Below, one piece after another: positions 12,082-23,499 of a stretch of 64,000 bases of DNA. The position numbers were made by a program, and so were the translations under genes. The DNA comes from Agaricus subrufescens (lineage: Eukaryota > Basidiomycota > Agaricomycetes > Agaricales > Agaricaceae): NCBI GenBank assembly GCA_029945375.1, contig CM057066.1, forward strand, positions 1,674,001 through 1,738,000, read 5' to 3'. Position 1 is the stretch's first letter; every line of letters starts with the position of its first letter. Under the pieces are notes generated by a model. It saw nothing but the letters and a program-made list of their open reading frames with translations, was not told the origin of the DNA and did not search any database.

Positions 12082-14124
12082 TCATTCACGAGCGACATCA
12101 CTATACAACACAAAAAAGTAAGTAAGGTTTCTTTTAAAGAGTAAATTTTGCATGAAACGTACCGGCCAAAGAGTTTGACTTTGATCCAGTCAGTAGCGAC
12201 GAGAGTACGATTCCGAACAGAGAACAACGTGCTCAAGTAAGCGCTACGCCAGAACAAGAACGTAGCCACACCCCCGGTTGCGAGCTGAAACAGGTCCTCA
12301 AAGTCAACAATGAAGTACAAAGACCGATATTGATTAAACACGTACATTGCCATTCATAAAAGGCAGATCAGCAATAGCCCTGTCACTTCCGATATACGCC
12401 AAAGATCCTTGGTGTGAATATTCGAACGGCCTGATCTTAATCTTCGCCAACTGCTTCTTCGTAGTTTCTACCTCGCGCAATGCAGATTTCTTCTCCTCGT
12501 CACCGACGACCGTGGTTGCCAAGGCTTCTAGTTTGGCAAGCTTGCTTTCTAGCTCGTCACGCTTAGCCTTTTGATGGAGCTGGCGGGCAAGATAAGCGCC
12601 TTGTTGCGAAGCGACCTGCGCAGTAGGCGCATAGGCGGTCGAAGTGCAATCACCAATGGCAAAGATGCCGTCTTCAGCACCCTTCATACGAAGGAAATCT
12701 AACCCGAAAAGTCAGACCACGAGTCATACCGTTTGGAATGGAATAGATCATACTGTCAACGACAATTCCGCGTGGGTTCGTTTGCTCTGCGGGGAGCTTA
12801 GCCATGAGGTCTCTTGTAACCTTCCGGCCTTTGTTGCCCTACAGCACGGTAAACTTAACTTGAACAGGAAGTAATGAAATGAAGAACGTACACCAGCCCA
12901 AACTACGAGTCCGCAAGGTACCTCCTGAATACTCTTATCGGGCATTTGCAATATGACACTCCTCTCCTTAACTTCTTTTACCATGGTCTTAGTGAGGATG
13001 TCAATCTTGCTCTTTTTGAACGTTGATTGAGTATAATCAATGAGCTGCTTGCTAAACATAGGCAGCACACTCGGTAATGCCTCCACAAGGGAAATGCGAA
13101 CTTTGCCGGCGAGTTCAGGGTACCATGACTTCAAATCCTCTTCCAAGAAATCATGAAGTTCACCACTTAATTCAACACCAGTAGGACCACCGCCTACAAC
13201 AACCATATGAAGCAAGCGATCAATCTCCTGAGGGTCTTGCCCGGGGAATGCGGCCGATTCTAAGCCTTCGAAACATCAGATCTTCCCATAATTGCGATCA
13301 AAGGCCGAAACTTACAGTCAAGGAATTCGTTTTGGAACTGCAATCAATAGTGTCAACGTTTATCCTCTGTGATGAGAATGTTCTTACACGTTCGGCGTCA
13401 TTCAGCTCCTTCATGAAACAAGCGTGTTCTTTCACACCGGGGATGTTGAATGTTTGAGTCTCGGCGCCGACCGCGTACACGAGATAATCATACGGGATAG
13501 CCGTCGACGAGACAGCACCCTTGATACCCGAGTTATCTGGCTGATGTCAGCTATCAAATGTCGTAATGGGTAAATTAGTATTCACCAGAGAATGTGATAG
13601 TCTTATTGAAAGGCTAGACGAGACCAAAGTAAGTAAAGTAAATGTTAGCGTACTAAAAATAGCTCACATCTACATCTGTGGCCTCAGCTTCGATGACGGA
13701 GACATTACGTGCTTTGTGGCGTGTGATATACCGAATAGATTGGATGATAGACCGATTGTTCAGAGTACCCACAGCGGCACTTGGTAGGAGCGGGGTGAAC
13801 AGGAAGAAATTTCTCGGGCTCACAACCACCTGGCGACCGTCGGAATAAAATAACTCTACAGTGGAGATGATGACATACAACATTATAATGGGTGGTGTCC
13901 AGATTTTTGAGGAGACTGGTAGCTCCCCAGCCACTGCCGAGAATGACGAGGGTCTTTTTCTCTGGGTCAAAGGGCATTTGAGGCCCAGGATTTTTTTCAC
14001 GTTGAGTGACATAGTATAAGGCGCCAACGCCACCAATTGTCGTGATAAGTGCTGCCTTTCCGATGAATTGAAGGAAACCCTTCCATCTTGACTGGCGCGG
14101 GGGAGGTGGCGGCGAAAGGGGCGC
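12082..14124 (-). CDS. Alternative (type II) NADH:ubiquinone oxidoreductase, mitochondrial
   Basis: Non-proton-pumping FAD enzyme of the mitochondrial inner membrane (NDE/NDI type) that passes electrons from NADH to ubiquinone. Reading leftward it shows a basic, Pro-rich lead (APLSPPPPPRQSRW), a hydrophobic segment with FIGKAALITTIGGVGALYYV, the first Rossmann motif VILGSGWGATSLLKNL (about 13953-13906), then FFLFTPLLPSAAVGT. The second dinucleotide motif VVVGGGPTGVELSGE is at about 13206-13162, followed by AIGDCTSTAYAP, an acidic/basic coiled insertion, and PFEYSHQGSLAYIGSDRAIA. The typical end FLFWRSAYLS...DWIKVKLFGRDVARE is completed by a five-residue last exon stopping at 12082. At least seven introns. 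The 5' end is unresolved: the exon starting at 14124 follows a good acceptor, so a short presequence exon must lie upstream, perhaps at about 14150-14600. Internal versus external orientation cannot be read from the sequence. Confidence 0.92.
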
Positions 14125-15548
14125 CTAGAATCCCAAGACTAGGTTACTCTGGGCCAAAGAGAATTATAGTAGACCAACACTGTTTGATTCCGTGGCCAGG
14201 CGACGCCCGAAGAAGGAAGGCTAGAGCCTGTCAATAGACATACTTGAACGAGGATAGCAATTCCGACATACACCAGGCAGTAAATCTTTCCGTCCAATTG
14301 GCCCAAGGGGCACGTTTGATGATCGGCACGGTCTGGACCGTGCCAAGGTGCGTCCGAGAATGATAGCTAGAAGAAACGTCAAGATGAGCCAGGACTGCCG
14401 GTATGTGGGAAACCAGACTGACCCTGGCTGCGAGAAGACAGCATGTGGCCGAGAAGGAAGTAGATGGACGGGAGGAAGAGAAAGGAGCGCACTGAACCAC
14501 CGCAGGCGCTACGGGAAATTTCGCCGGCACGTGCTCGGAGGTCCCGGTGCCGCCGCTCACGGCCTAATCCAGGTTCCAACTTCTGACACTGACATCTCCC
14601 ATGGAATCCGACCAATCGTCAGTCTGAGTCAACTGTGGACACCGCCTCGCAGCGTTCTATTCGCCCTGGTTCTGTCCCTGTGTATAGCCGGTGGCGGGTG
14701 TGTTCCGGTGTTCGAAGTTACATCCCCGATCCGAAGTATACAATGCCCGAACCTTCGACATTTGCCGAAGAATTGCCAGAATCAACGTTAGATATTCAAA
14801 TGTTGGACGTAAGCCCCATTCTACACAACTGTATGCGACCCAGGTTTGTGATGCGCGAAAACCTGAATATCAAATGTTGACTATATTTATGTCAGATCAT
14901 ATCACATCACATCATAGACAATACTAGCCAACTCTGAACAGTCCAACAGTAGCTCACTGGCCGCTTCGCCGAGCATGTGAATAGGCATATTCACGGACCG
15001 CTGCTCTCCTCCGGCTCAAAATGGCCGCAGATTCGACATAAATCAGGATAAGTAGGTTATTGCATATACACTTGACCCCATCCAGGCTAGACGGCTTCCC
15101 GTCAGTTGAAGCCCACGGTGAGAAAGGAGTAACGAGAAAATAAATGTGATCTCGCGGTTCACACCCTAGCCTTGACGATGCAAGGTCACCGGATGCCCTC
15201 TAACGTCACGTTGGTGATGCACTTCGCCTCTTAGGCTTTCACTGGTATTAACGCTCGATCAACCCATCTCTCCCGCCGGAATGTTACACTGCGGAACAGC
15301 CTGGAAAAAGGAATCCGAATCCGATCTGGTCTCAATGAAAATACCTACTGCTCGAGCTCGGAACACTGCATGGGTTCTTCAGGAAGCCGATAAGATTTCT
15401 GGAAGGCGTAGAAAGCGGTTAGAACACCGCCACCGTTCCTCCCTTCAGCTCTGTCGATCAAAGTTTTGACCTGATTTTGACATCAAGAATGGAACCCTCT
15501 TGATGCTCTTGACATCCCCCAATTTTGGAAGCCCCTATGTCGTAGATG
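14125..15548. other. Divergent intergenic region (promoters of NADH dehydrogenase and DDR48-like gene)
   Basis: Probably contains the first exon of the minus-strand NADH dehydrogenase, which I could not fix, plus the shared upstream region. Several open frames on both strands around 14.2-14.9 kb overlap each other and show no family resemblance. Confidence 0.5.
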
Positions 15549-15554
15549 TATAAA
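15549..15554 (+). promoter_or_regulatory. TATA box of the DDR48-like gene
   Basis: TATAAA lies 78 bases before the ATG at 15632, followed by a pyrimidine-rich stretch. A single CCCCT (15532-15536) resembles a yeast stress-response element, but one copy is weak evidence. Confidence 0.6.
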
Positions 15555-15631
15555 GCCAGACGTTTTTCCTCTCCTCTCATCCGAACAAGTCCTTCTCTAG
15601 TCACCACTACACCAGAGTTCATCTATCAAAC

Positions 15632-16692
15632 ATGCCCCGCGAAAGGAACGAAGACAACAACAACTCCGGCGACCGTGACCGTATGTCTAATGTTATCGCT
15701 GTGAATTTTCCTCGCATTAAAACCAATGATCCTCTAGGGGACAATAACTACAGCTCCGGTCGCAACAATGACGACAACTATGGGTCCTCCAACAATGATT
15801 CTTATGGTTCTTCCAACCGTGACAATGATAACTCCTATGGCGGTGATAAGAACGATTCTTACGGAAGTGGAAGAAACAATGATAGCTCCTACGGCTCTTC
15901 CAACAACGATTCATATGGGAGTGGTGGAAATAGGAATGATGATAGCTATGGCTCTTCGAACAATGATTCCTATGGTTCGAACCGTCGTGACAACGACAAG
16001 AGCAACGATTCGTACGGTTCTTCCAACAACGACTCATATGGATCTTCCAACAAAGATTCATACGGTTCTTCCAACAACGATTCGTACGGCTCTTCCAACA
16101 AAGATTCATATGGTTCTTCCAATAATGATTCTTATGGAAGTTCTAACCGTAACGACTCGTACGGTTCTTCCAACAACGACTCCTATGGAAGTTCTAACCG
16201 TAACGACTCGTACGGTTCTTCCAACAACGACTCCTATGGAAGTTCTAACCGCAATGATTCCTATGGATCCTCCAACAAAAACAACGACGATAACTATGGA
16301 TCCTCCAACAACTCTTCTAGCAACAACGACAATTACGGATCCTCCAACTCCAACAACGACAACTACGGCTCCAACAACAACTCCTCTAGCAATTACGGAT
16401 CCTCTAACAACAACGAAAACAAATCAAGCTCTCAAGGTTTCGCCGCTAAAGAAGTCCAGAGTCTTGCAAGCAAGGCCGGTTACGACCTGGTAACAAAACA
16501 TTCACCACACATCGAAAAGAACAACATATTCATTTGCTTTTTTAGGACAACCAAACTGCCGATAAGATCGGACAAGGAATTCAAGACGGTATTAAAAAAC
16601 ACTTCGGCTGTACGTCTATCTCATACTCTTTCCCTTCCAATCGAATCGAATCTCTGATTTTTTTTTGTTTCGGTTATACAGTTGGCAACTAG
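15632..16692 (+). CDS. DDR48-like stress protein with SSNNDSYG repeats
   Basis: Low-complexity hydrophilic protein built from repeats of the form SSNNDSYG and SSNRNDSYG, strongly reminiscent of yeast Ddr48 (a DNA-damage and heat-inducible protein). Start MPRERNEDNNNSGDRDR at 15632. An in-frame 57-nt GTATGT...CTAG intron (15681-15737) is likely, because removing it restores the repeat texture (GDRDRDNNYSSG). Later introns are about 16489-16545 and about 16610-16681. The spliced end reads DNQTADKIGQGIQDGIKKHF then GFGN, stop at 16690-16692. The non-repeat C-terminus (GFAAKEVQSLASKAGYDL onward) is a compact, possibly amphipathic domain that I do not recognise. Repeat similarity to Ddr48 could reflect convergent composition rather than descent. 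The TATA box 78 bases upstream fits an inducible gene. Confidence 0.78.
16139..16257 (+). repeat. 51-nt tandem repeat inside the DDR48-like gene
   Basis: Two identical 51-nt units (16139-16189, 16190-16240) and a partial third, each coding a 17-residue SSNRNDSYG + SSNNDSYG pair. Identity at the DNA level, including synonymous sites, points to recent unit duplication. Confidence 0.9.
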
Positions 16693-17026
16693 CTTTCAGA
16701 TGATGTTCAAGGATTTGTACCCCTATGATGGCTCAGTTCTTTTTTTAACTTGACTCCTTCTCTCGTGGATTCGTGAATAGGAAATGTGTCGAGCCTGGTT
16801 GTATGGACACTAATAAATTAAATAAAGATATGTAACTACGTACGAGATAAACGATTGTAGAATGTCCAAGAACGAGAAATACCAATCATATCCACTGACA
16901 ATTGACATGCATACCACCAACGATATATATTCACATTCACTGGTCCTCTGTCAATAGAACAAGATCACTCGTAAGTATATCTGAAAAATGAAATGCACAG
17001 AGGACCATACTATTCCATCGTATCGC
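16693..17026. other. Convergent intergenic region
   Basis: About 330 AT-rich bases between two stop codons; nothing beyond likely 3' UTRs. Confidence 0.5.
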
Positions 17027-17506
17027 TCATCCACCGCCCATCCGTCGATTGCGATTATGGACTAACGAAAACGGCCTCTTAGATTTCACCATCCCCACAT
17101 CCGCCTTCGGCTGCCTCGACGAATCCAACTTCCGTTCCTCCAAAGCTATATCCTCAGACCTCAACAAAGGCGCACTATGTTTCCCCCTAACATCCGGGTG
17201 TAAAGTTCCACGAACAATCTCGGTGCGTTTTGAATCGCGGACCGGAAATGGTGGTGCCCAAGGACGAAAGCCCAACGCCTCACGATCAGAATCAGCACTG
17301 GTGGCTCTAGCACCCAGAACGAAAGTAGGAGTAGGATTATCGGTGATAGGGTTGGCTTCATAGATACGGGGGTAGATCATTCCTCTGTTGATACCGCGAG
17401 ACGCCGGGTGATATCGTATATTTTCGTGTCGGAGAGGGATGGGTATCGCATTGACAGTGAAACCAAGAGCCAAGCAGATTCCAAGACGGCGTAGATAGGT
17501 CAACAT
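17027..17506 (-). CDS. Small secreted protein, unrecognised
   Basis: Single-exon open frame of 159 residues from the ATG at 17504-17506. The N-terminus MLTYLRRLGICLALGFTVNA is a clear signal peptide with likely cleavage after VNA, before IPIPLR. This is why this ATG is preferred over the one 14 codons upstream. The mature part is basic and Arg/Pro-rich, without Cys pairs, and has two Lys-Arg sites (DSKRTE, KSKRPF) that could be cut by a Kex2-like protease. No family was recognised. It is shorter than 200 residues, so it fits the loose class of fungal small secreted proteins. It lies tail to tail with the DDR48-like gene. No homology supports the frame, hence the moderate confidence. Confidence 0.6.
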   Translation of the reverse strand: MLTYLRRLGICLALGFTVNAIPIPLRHENIRYHPASRGINRGMIYPRIYEANPITDNPTPTFVLGARATSADSDREALGFRPWAPPFPVRDSKRTEIVRGTLHPDVRGKHSAPLLRSEDIALEERKLDSSRQPKADVGMVKSKRPFSLVHNRNRRMGGG

Positions 17507-17806
17507 TTTACTAGGAGGTCTTGAAGTCGGGAATGTACAATGATCCATTGAGGAGAACCAAAAGCGTTCTTATAACATATCCCAACTATATCGCAGATCA
17601 GTCCAAAACACAATCTCATACTCGGTCAGCGACATTTTTCATTGATGTTGAACTGCAGTTAAGATCACGATACAGGACGTTTCAGATCAGAGCCAAACCC
17701 GGGCTCGTATCTGAAGGGGGAAAACAACAACAACAGCAAGGTAACAACATGAAGTATGTCAAATACAATTATAGAGAGAAACGATTTATAAACAGAGACT
17801 TACTGT

Positions 17807-19536
17807 TCAACGTCTCAATCTGTAAAGGTCGTCATACCCAGGCATACCCGAACACAGGAACGATCGATCCCTATTTTTCAACCTGTACAAGATTTCTTGC
17901 CATGCACAACACATTCCCGCCATCCCCTCATACAAACTACACGGATGATCAGGTGTCTTCATCTCACCCTTCCTCGTCAACGAATTTGCAAAAGTCGCCT
18001 GATGCGCAAGATGTGCGGCTTGTGTAAAGTACGGGGTATAATGTTCTTGTGGTGATTTGGATGAAGTATCACTGCCGGAATTGGGTGGCTCGTCGAGAAT
18101 GCTCGAAGCAGCAAGAAGGGCATATACACTTCCAGCCACTCCATGACAAAGTCCAACACCTTTACGAAGAAAACCTTGCATATATACCCGTGCGCAGCCT
18201 CGTTGAAGTGATAGCACAAATCGTTCTTGTTGCTTGTCCGTCAATCCCGTCGTATTTCCAGGCGTGACAGACATGCGTAAAATTGTAGAGAGCAGAATGA
18301 GCATGGCAGGTGCGCCATGACACCATCTATCAGCAGTCTTGAGTATTTTTTCAATGCGATAACAAGAAGAATTTCACGTACTGCACGAGATCATTTTCTG
18401 TTGAAGCTACATGATTAAAATCAGCAGCTGTTGTCGGCCAATTGCCTACACGATCTTGAGTATTGACCAGCCAATCAATGGTTTGCACGATTTCAGGTAT
18501 ATAACTCGAAATGATAGAAAAGGGGCAGCTCAATAAAATTTGAAGAATACCAGCTAAAAACAACGGAAAAAATTATAATCAGTTTTAGTTGACGAAGAGA
18601 GAGAAGTGTATTTTCACTGACCTACTCCATGAGCTCCTCCGAGATAGCGTTTCATATGCCAAATCCATATCAGCGGAGGAGAATTGGCAGGTCCACGTTC
18701 GGAACGATAAGACCTAGCACCGTTTCTTCCTCGTCGTATGATCGAATCAACAACAGTTTGAACCACTTCATCCGAAATCAGTGCCCGACAAGTCTCTATA
18801 TCCAGCTCGACAGCATCATCACCTCTCTCCATTTCACCACCCTCCCTGCTCGCAACAGCGTTCCTTAAAAACAACAACGCATACAAAAACCCCGCTCTCC
18901 CATAAAGCACTTCACAACCATTCTCATCCTCCTCAAAACTCCTATCATCACTCACGATAACCTCAATACCCTTCAACAACAGATCTCTACACTTGTTCCA
19001 AGGAGCATTCGCGAATTTTTGGTTCCTCCCAAGTGGATATTTGCTAAGAACGAGAGTGGCAATACCGATCGGCGTTTCTAAAAACGATAAATGTCCTCCA
19101 TCGCGGATGTTATGAGGATCCAGTGCGAGTCCTTGAAGGGTCGATAACAGACGAGCATCCGAAACGGACGACAATCTATCAGATGAAAGAACATCGCCTT
19201 CTTCCTCTGGTTCAGATACCAACCCGCGCCGCACTTGCGCAATAGATATCTCCATAAACGCAACACCTGTCATCACGAATAAAATTAAAACCACATCCAA
19301 AAACCCCATCCCACCACCCCCTCTCCCAAAAAGTCAAAAAACCAAGCACACTCACCAGCATCGCCCAAATAAACACTCTCCCTCCTCCCCTGCCCAGCCA
19401 TCTCAGCCATCTTCACCTGTACCTTCTGCACATTCCTCTTCAACGCATCCTCCATATCTTTCTCCACCTTTTCCCAATCATGTTGTCTTTTGGGGGGTTC
19501 AGTGAACAAACGAATATGCCGTTGTCCAGTGGGCAT
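17807..19536 (-). CDS. Eukaryotic LanC-like protein (LANCL)
   Basis: Zinc-binding alpha/alpha-toroid protein related to bacterial lanthionine cyclases. Animal LANCL proteins bind glutathione and add it to dehydroamino acids. ATG at 19534-19536 (MPTGQRHIRLF). Hallmarks in order: YLGDAGVAFMEISIAQ-type first repeat, LETPIGIATLVLS, LYGRAGFLYALLFLRNA, YLGGAHGVGAGILQILL, then DRWCHGAPAMLILL (about 18323-18285, zinc Cys) and GLCHGVAGSVYALL (about 18145-18105, second zinc Cys and His). The end is SLYEGMAGMCCAWQEIL. The GXXG-rich seven-repeat pattern and all three expected zinc ligands are present. About five introns. The stop is at 17807. No lanthipeptide precursor or dehydratase gene is nearby, as expected for the eukaryotic family, so a peptide-modifying role is not suggested. 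Confidence 0.92.
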
Positions 19537-20260
19537 TATAACTACAATGAAGTTAAGGACGCGATCGCCGATTTTTCTTTTTAATCGCGGGTAGATATGG
19601 AAGTATTCAGTATTGACGTCATAATTGATATTCGCAAGTCTTGTGAGCAGAATAACCCCTTAGCCAAGACAATGCAATGCCATATCATTCCACGACCGAC
19701 CGGCATGAGCATTTCTGGTAACGGACTAACAGTTTTTATGACTTAGAAGATCACTAATCTCCCAAATTTCATCGATTGATCATCGCCCAAGACCTCTCGA
19801 ACATCACCCGTCCCCCATCCTTCTCTCCTGATCAAAAATCGGTGTTTAAATCGTCTATTCGTTAAGAATTGTAGAAACAGCAAACGCATGTCCAGTTGAT
19901 CCGGAGGGAAGACAGCCCCTCTGCTGACAAAAGAAAAAGAATTTGGAAAAGAGCGTGCTTTCGTAATAAAAGAAAGAAATAACAGAACAACAATGGAGAA
20001 AAATTAAATTCTACATTTATACTAGTCCGCACAAAGCAAGAGAGAGGCAGGGGCTAGAGCAAACAGTTTAAAAAAAACAAAAAATTCAAACAAAATTGCT
20101 CCGAAGTCTGTACATAAGCATCCACGACCCGCCGGAAACGGAGAACAATGAAACTAAACAAAAAAAACATTTTTTGTATGGTATAAAATCCCATCCAAAC
20201 AAGTAAACAAATCATTGTACTGTTCCACCGGAAAAAAAAATGTCAACAAAAAATAAATCC
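19537..20260. other. Intergenic region
   Basis: About 720 bases between the LanC-like start and the stop of the first glyoxal oxidase gene, both minus strand. AT-rich with A-runs (20070-20240) typical of a 3' flank. No coding signal. Confidence 0.5.
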
Positions 20261-22801
20261 TTAAAATCTCCCACCTGGTGTCGCCCTAGCATAAGGGTCA
20301 AAGTTTGCTTCCTGCATAGGAGGATATCCACCATGCACGCCTGAACTTCCAATACTCGCCCTCGGATCATCTCTATACATCGCGCCAAAACTCGCAGGTT
20401 CACCCAAACTCGCGGAACTTCCGACATTCCAAGCTGTACTCTTAGTGTCTTGGTTTAGGGGTACGAACGAGCTGGAATCAGAATGAGCAGCCATATGACC
20501 TCTGGGAGCCTGTAAAGCAGTTGCTCCAACATCATACGCCGAAGGAGGAGCGACGTTCTGTGAATACACTCCTCGTCCTGCAGCAGCATTACGCCTCCTC
20601 AAGAAGAACACTACGGCAGCAATAGCAGCGGCAGCGGCAGCAATACCACCAACAACACCGCCAACAATCGCACCAGTAGAAGTCGACGAACTTCCTCCAC
20701 TGTTATCTGCAGCAGTTCCGGACCCTCCCGACGCACCACCACCGTTGACATTATTCGCAGCAAGGACATTGTTGGGTAGCGTGCTCACAGCGCCAGTCGG
20801 CTGTTGACCGATCTTCCCATTTCCAACAATAAGCATCGTTCCATTACTTGGAATACCGTCAACGACAACCCAGAACAATGCCGGTCCCGGTTGGAATATA
20901 AACGGGCTTGGAGGTGGTTGAGCACAATGCAACACAATGGTCCCATCATCCTGGACGGTGTAAGTATTATTGAGTTGGAGATATCTCTGGCCCATGTTCA
21001 TCGCGTGAGTCGTAAATCCACCACGACTAATCACGACTTTAGTCTTGGCAGCAGCATCGTTCGCCGAACCATTATACGATGATTTGGGGATCGTGACGTT
21101 GAAATAATCTCCTCCATATGAAAGAGTGCTGGGAATACCGGAAGGAGCCGGTCGGGTGGGGGCAGAAAAGTATGAAGGATAGAAGATTTCAGCCTTGTAG
21201 GTGGTGGGGAAGATAGTCGAAGTATTGACATCAACGTTAGGATTCGAGCCAGCAATTAACACCGAACCATCAGCGAGTAACATCGCCGATGAATGGTAAA
21301 GACGAGGGATATCTGATGTAGCGAAGCCTGTGTCGGACCATCTTTGCCCGGCGGGAGCATTAGGATCATAGAGAGCGGGCGTTCCTCGAGGCCCGGCCGC
21401 AAGAGACTCTCCCCATGGCATTTGCCCAAATGTGGGAGTCTCACCAGTCTGTTGAGCATACCCAGCAGTTCCATTGGCACCTCCATTGACGAGAAGGAGT
21501 TTCCCGTCAGGGAGGATGATGAATTGTCCCATGGTGCGTCCCTCAAGCAAATTATCATCCTGCTTATAAACAGGTTGAGAACCATCCTGGGGCTCCGGCG
21601 TGATACGTTGACAATCCTGCGAAGCGGGATAATCGAAAGTATTGATAGCAGGGAAAGCGTAATCGCCGTATGCAGACTCGGGCATATCGGAGCCACCACA
21701 GAAGATGATAGTCGGTTCATAGTTGTTTGCAGGGGTAAGGGGAAGCATAGCACTGGCTCCTGATGCGGGATAGACACGGGCAACATTATTTGGCATAGGG
21801 GGCAGCTGTGTTTCTACATTCGCATTATGGTCCCATAACACTGGAGGCAGTTCAGTATCTCTATATCAAAACAGAAAGGCAATGACTCACTCGTTGACAC
21901 ATTTGCTTGGACAAAAAGGTGACCAGACGGCATCAACCATGTGAGCGCATAGGCGTTCAGGCCAGAGGTTTGGATGAGAAATTGGACAGTCTGAGCCGGT
22001 GTGTTCCGCGAGGGGAAATATTCATAAGTACAATCAGCAGCCCCACCCTCCAATTCAGGATCGGTGTTCGGGTAGTTCCTGTTAACGTAGCCCCCATTGA
22101 CGAAACCTCCAATAATGATGACACTGCCATCTTCTAACGCCTCAGCGGCCGAATACCACCTGCGCCTCTCCATTGCCAGAACGTTGGCATCGTCGAACCA
22201 CTGACACTGGGGGTCTGCGAAGTTGTCTGTCGACCTGCAAGGGTTGAGAACTCGAATGGCCTTGGCTCCATCAAAATCTTGAAATGTAGGATCCCATGTT
22301 TCCGGGGCGCCACTTGCATCTTTTGGCGTATTGCCACCAGGACCAACCGCACTGTTTCCACCAAAGGCCACATAGGACCCATTGGGAAGATGCATCCCCG
22401 AGGCACAAAAGACGTTACTTGGCACATCCATAAGCTCATGTTCGTGAGTGTTCGCATCCCTGACGAGGGCAGAGTCAACACCAAGGCAATGTCCACATAA
22501 TGAGAGGCCACACACCATACAGCACCCCACGCAGGGTGTCCACCTATCACTTCAGCATTGTTCTCAGCCTTATCGAGGATATACACTTTTTCTTCGTTCC
22601 CAAGGAACATCTAATTAGAGGGGTAATTACAAATTAAAGAATCATGAAAGAAGTCGAGAGTGGACTCACCATCATCGCACTAACACCAGTTGTCCCTCCA
22701 TCCGCAAACGAGCCAGCGGTTGCTGATAATGAAGGAGCGACGGCGCAACAAAAGAAGAGGGCAGTGCGAAGGGCAACGAACGACCGTGATAGGCCAATCA
22801 T
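20261..22801 (-). CDS. Glyoxal oxidase-type copper radical oxidase, membrane-anchored (copy 1)
   Basis: Extracellular copper radical oxidase that oxidises small aldehydes and releases H2O2, feeding peroxidases in wood-decay fungi. ATG 22799-22801 with a hydrophobic signal peptide (MIGLSRSFVALRTALFFCCA). The glyoxal oxidase N-domain follows (KVYILDKAENN, GGHPAWGAVW). Active-site residues expected from glyoxal and galactose oxidase are visible: the cross-linking Cys in NVFCASGMHLPNG, its Tyr partner in RRWYSAAEALEDGS, the axial Tyr and first His in RLYHSSAMLLADGS, and the second His in TTHAMNMGQR. A DUF1929-type C-domain is followed by a Ser/Gly linker, one transmembrane helix (GAIVGGVVGG...AAVVFFL) and a basic RRRN cytosolic side. 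The C-terminal helix suggests cell-surface anchoring, as in Ustilago Glo1-type enzymes. About four introns. Tandem with copy 2. Confidence 0.93.
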
Positions 22802-23499
22802 TCCGTCTACTAGTGAACAAGACAAGGACCTGCGGTGCCCCAAGATTATGAGGATGAGATAGGAAAAAGGTCGGTGAGTGGAGAAGGAGAAACAAGGGTG
22901 GTGGATGATGGGAGGCAAGGAATGTTGGCTGGAGAACAATCACAAAAAATATCCCACGCAGGCCCGAAATAGGCACTCCTCGTTCTCCTCAGCCTTTGTA
23001 AGGGCGGAGCGCCCCCAGTCACACACACGCCACGCTCGACGTCTGACATCATTAGCACATTAGCATTTGTCGCGAGGCCGCCAGCGCGCTGAGCAGCAGC
23101 GTGGAAACCGCAACAACATCACCAGGCATTCCATCGCCGCGGCGGGTTAAGGCCGTTGCGATCAGGGCGTTTGTGTGCTGATCGCATCAGCCGCAAGGCA
23201 TCCAGACCTCCACCTGCAAAAATTACTTCCGATTACCGAATTACAAATCTAATTTTCCTCTATTGTACTCAACCGCTGATGGTGTTGTCATTGTCCCAGA
23301 AACAAAGGAGCGTGACTAGTTAGTCTATCACTTCACAGGTTGTGTCCGTCGTAAAACAAGAATGATGTGATTCAGTCCATGGTTTTCATAAAACCAAAAA
23401 AGAATAGGCAAATAACAAGTGTGGCAGACAGTCCAAAAAATGCAAGATGTTCGTAGCTACAAGGATCAAGGAAACACGGCACCCGAAAAACTCACTCAT
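22802..23499. other. Intergenic region between tandem glyoxal oxidase genes
   Basis: About 700 bases: promoter of copy 1 on the right of its ATG, and the 3' flank of copy 2. The 23.0-23.2 kb part is GC-rich compared with the neighbours. No gene seen. Confidence 0.5.

Noticed and set aside
11694..12353. 219-codon minus-strand open frame
   Set aside because: It reads through the last introns and 3' flank of the NADH dehydrogenase; the true frame ends at 12082 with KLFGRDVARE.
15717..16109. 130-codon minus-strand frame rich in Arg, Asn, His and Cys
   Set aside because: Antisense shadow of the DDR48-like repeats, kept open only by the repetitive sequence.
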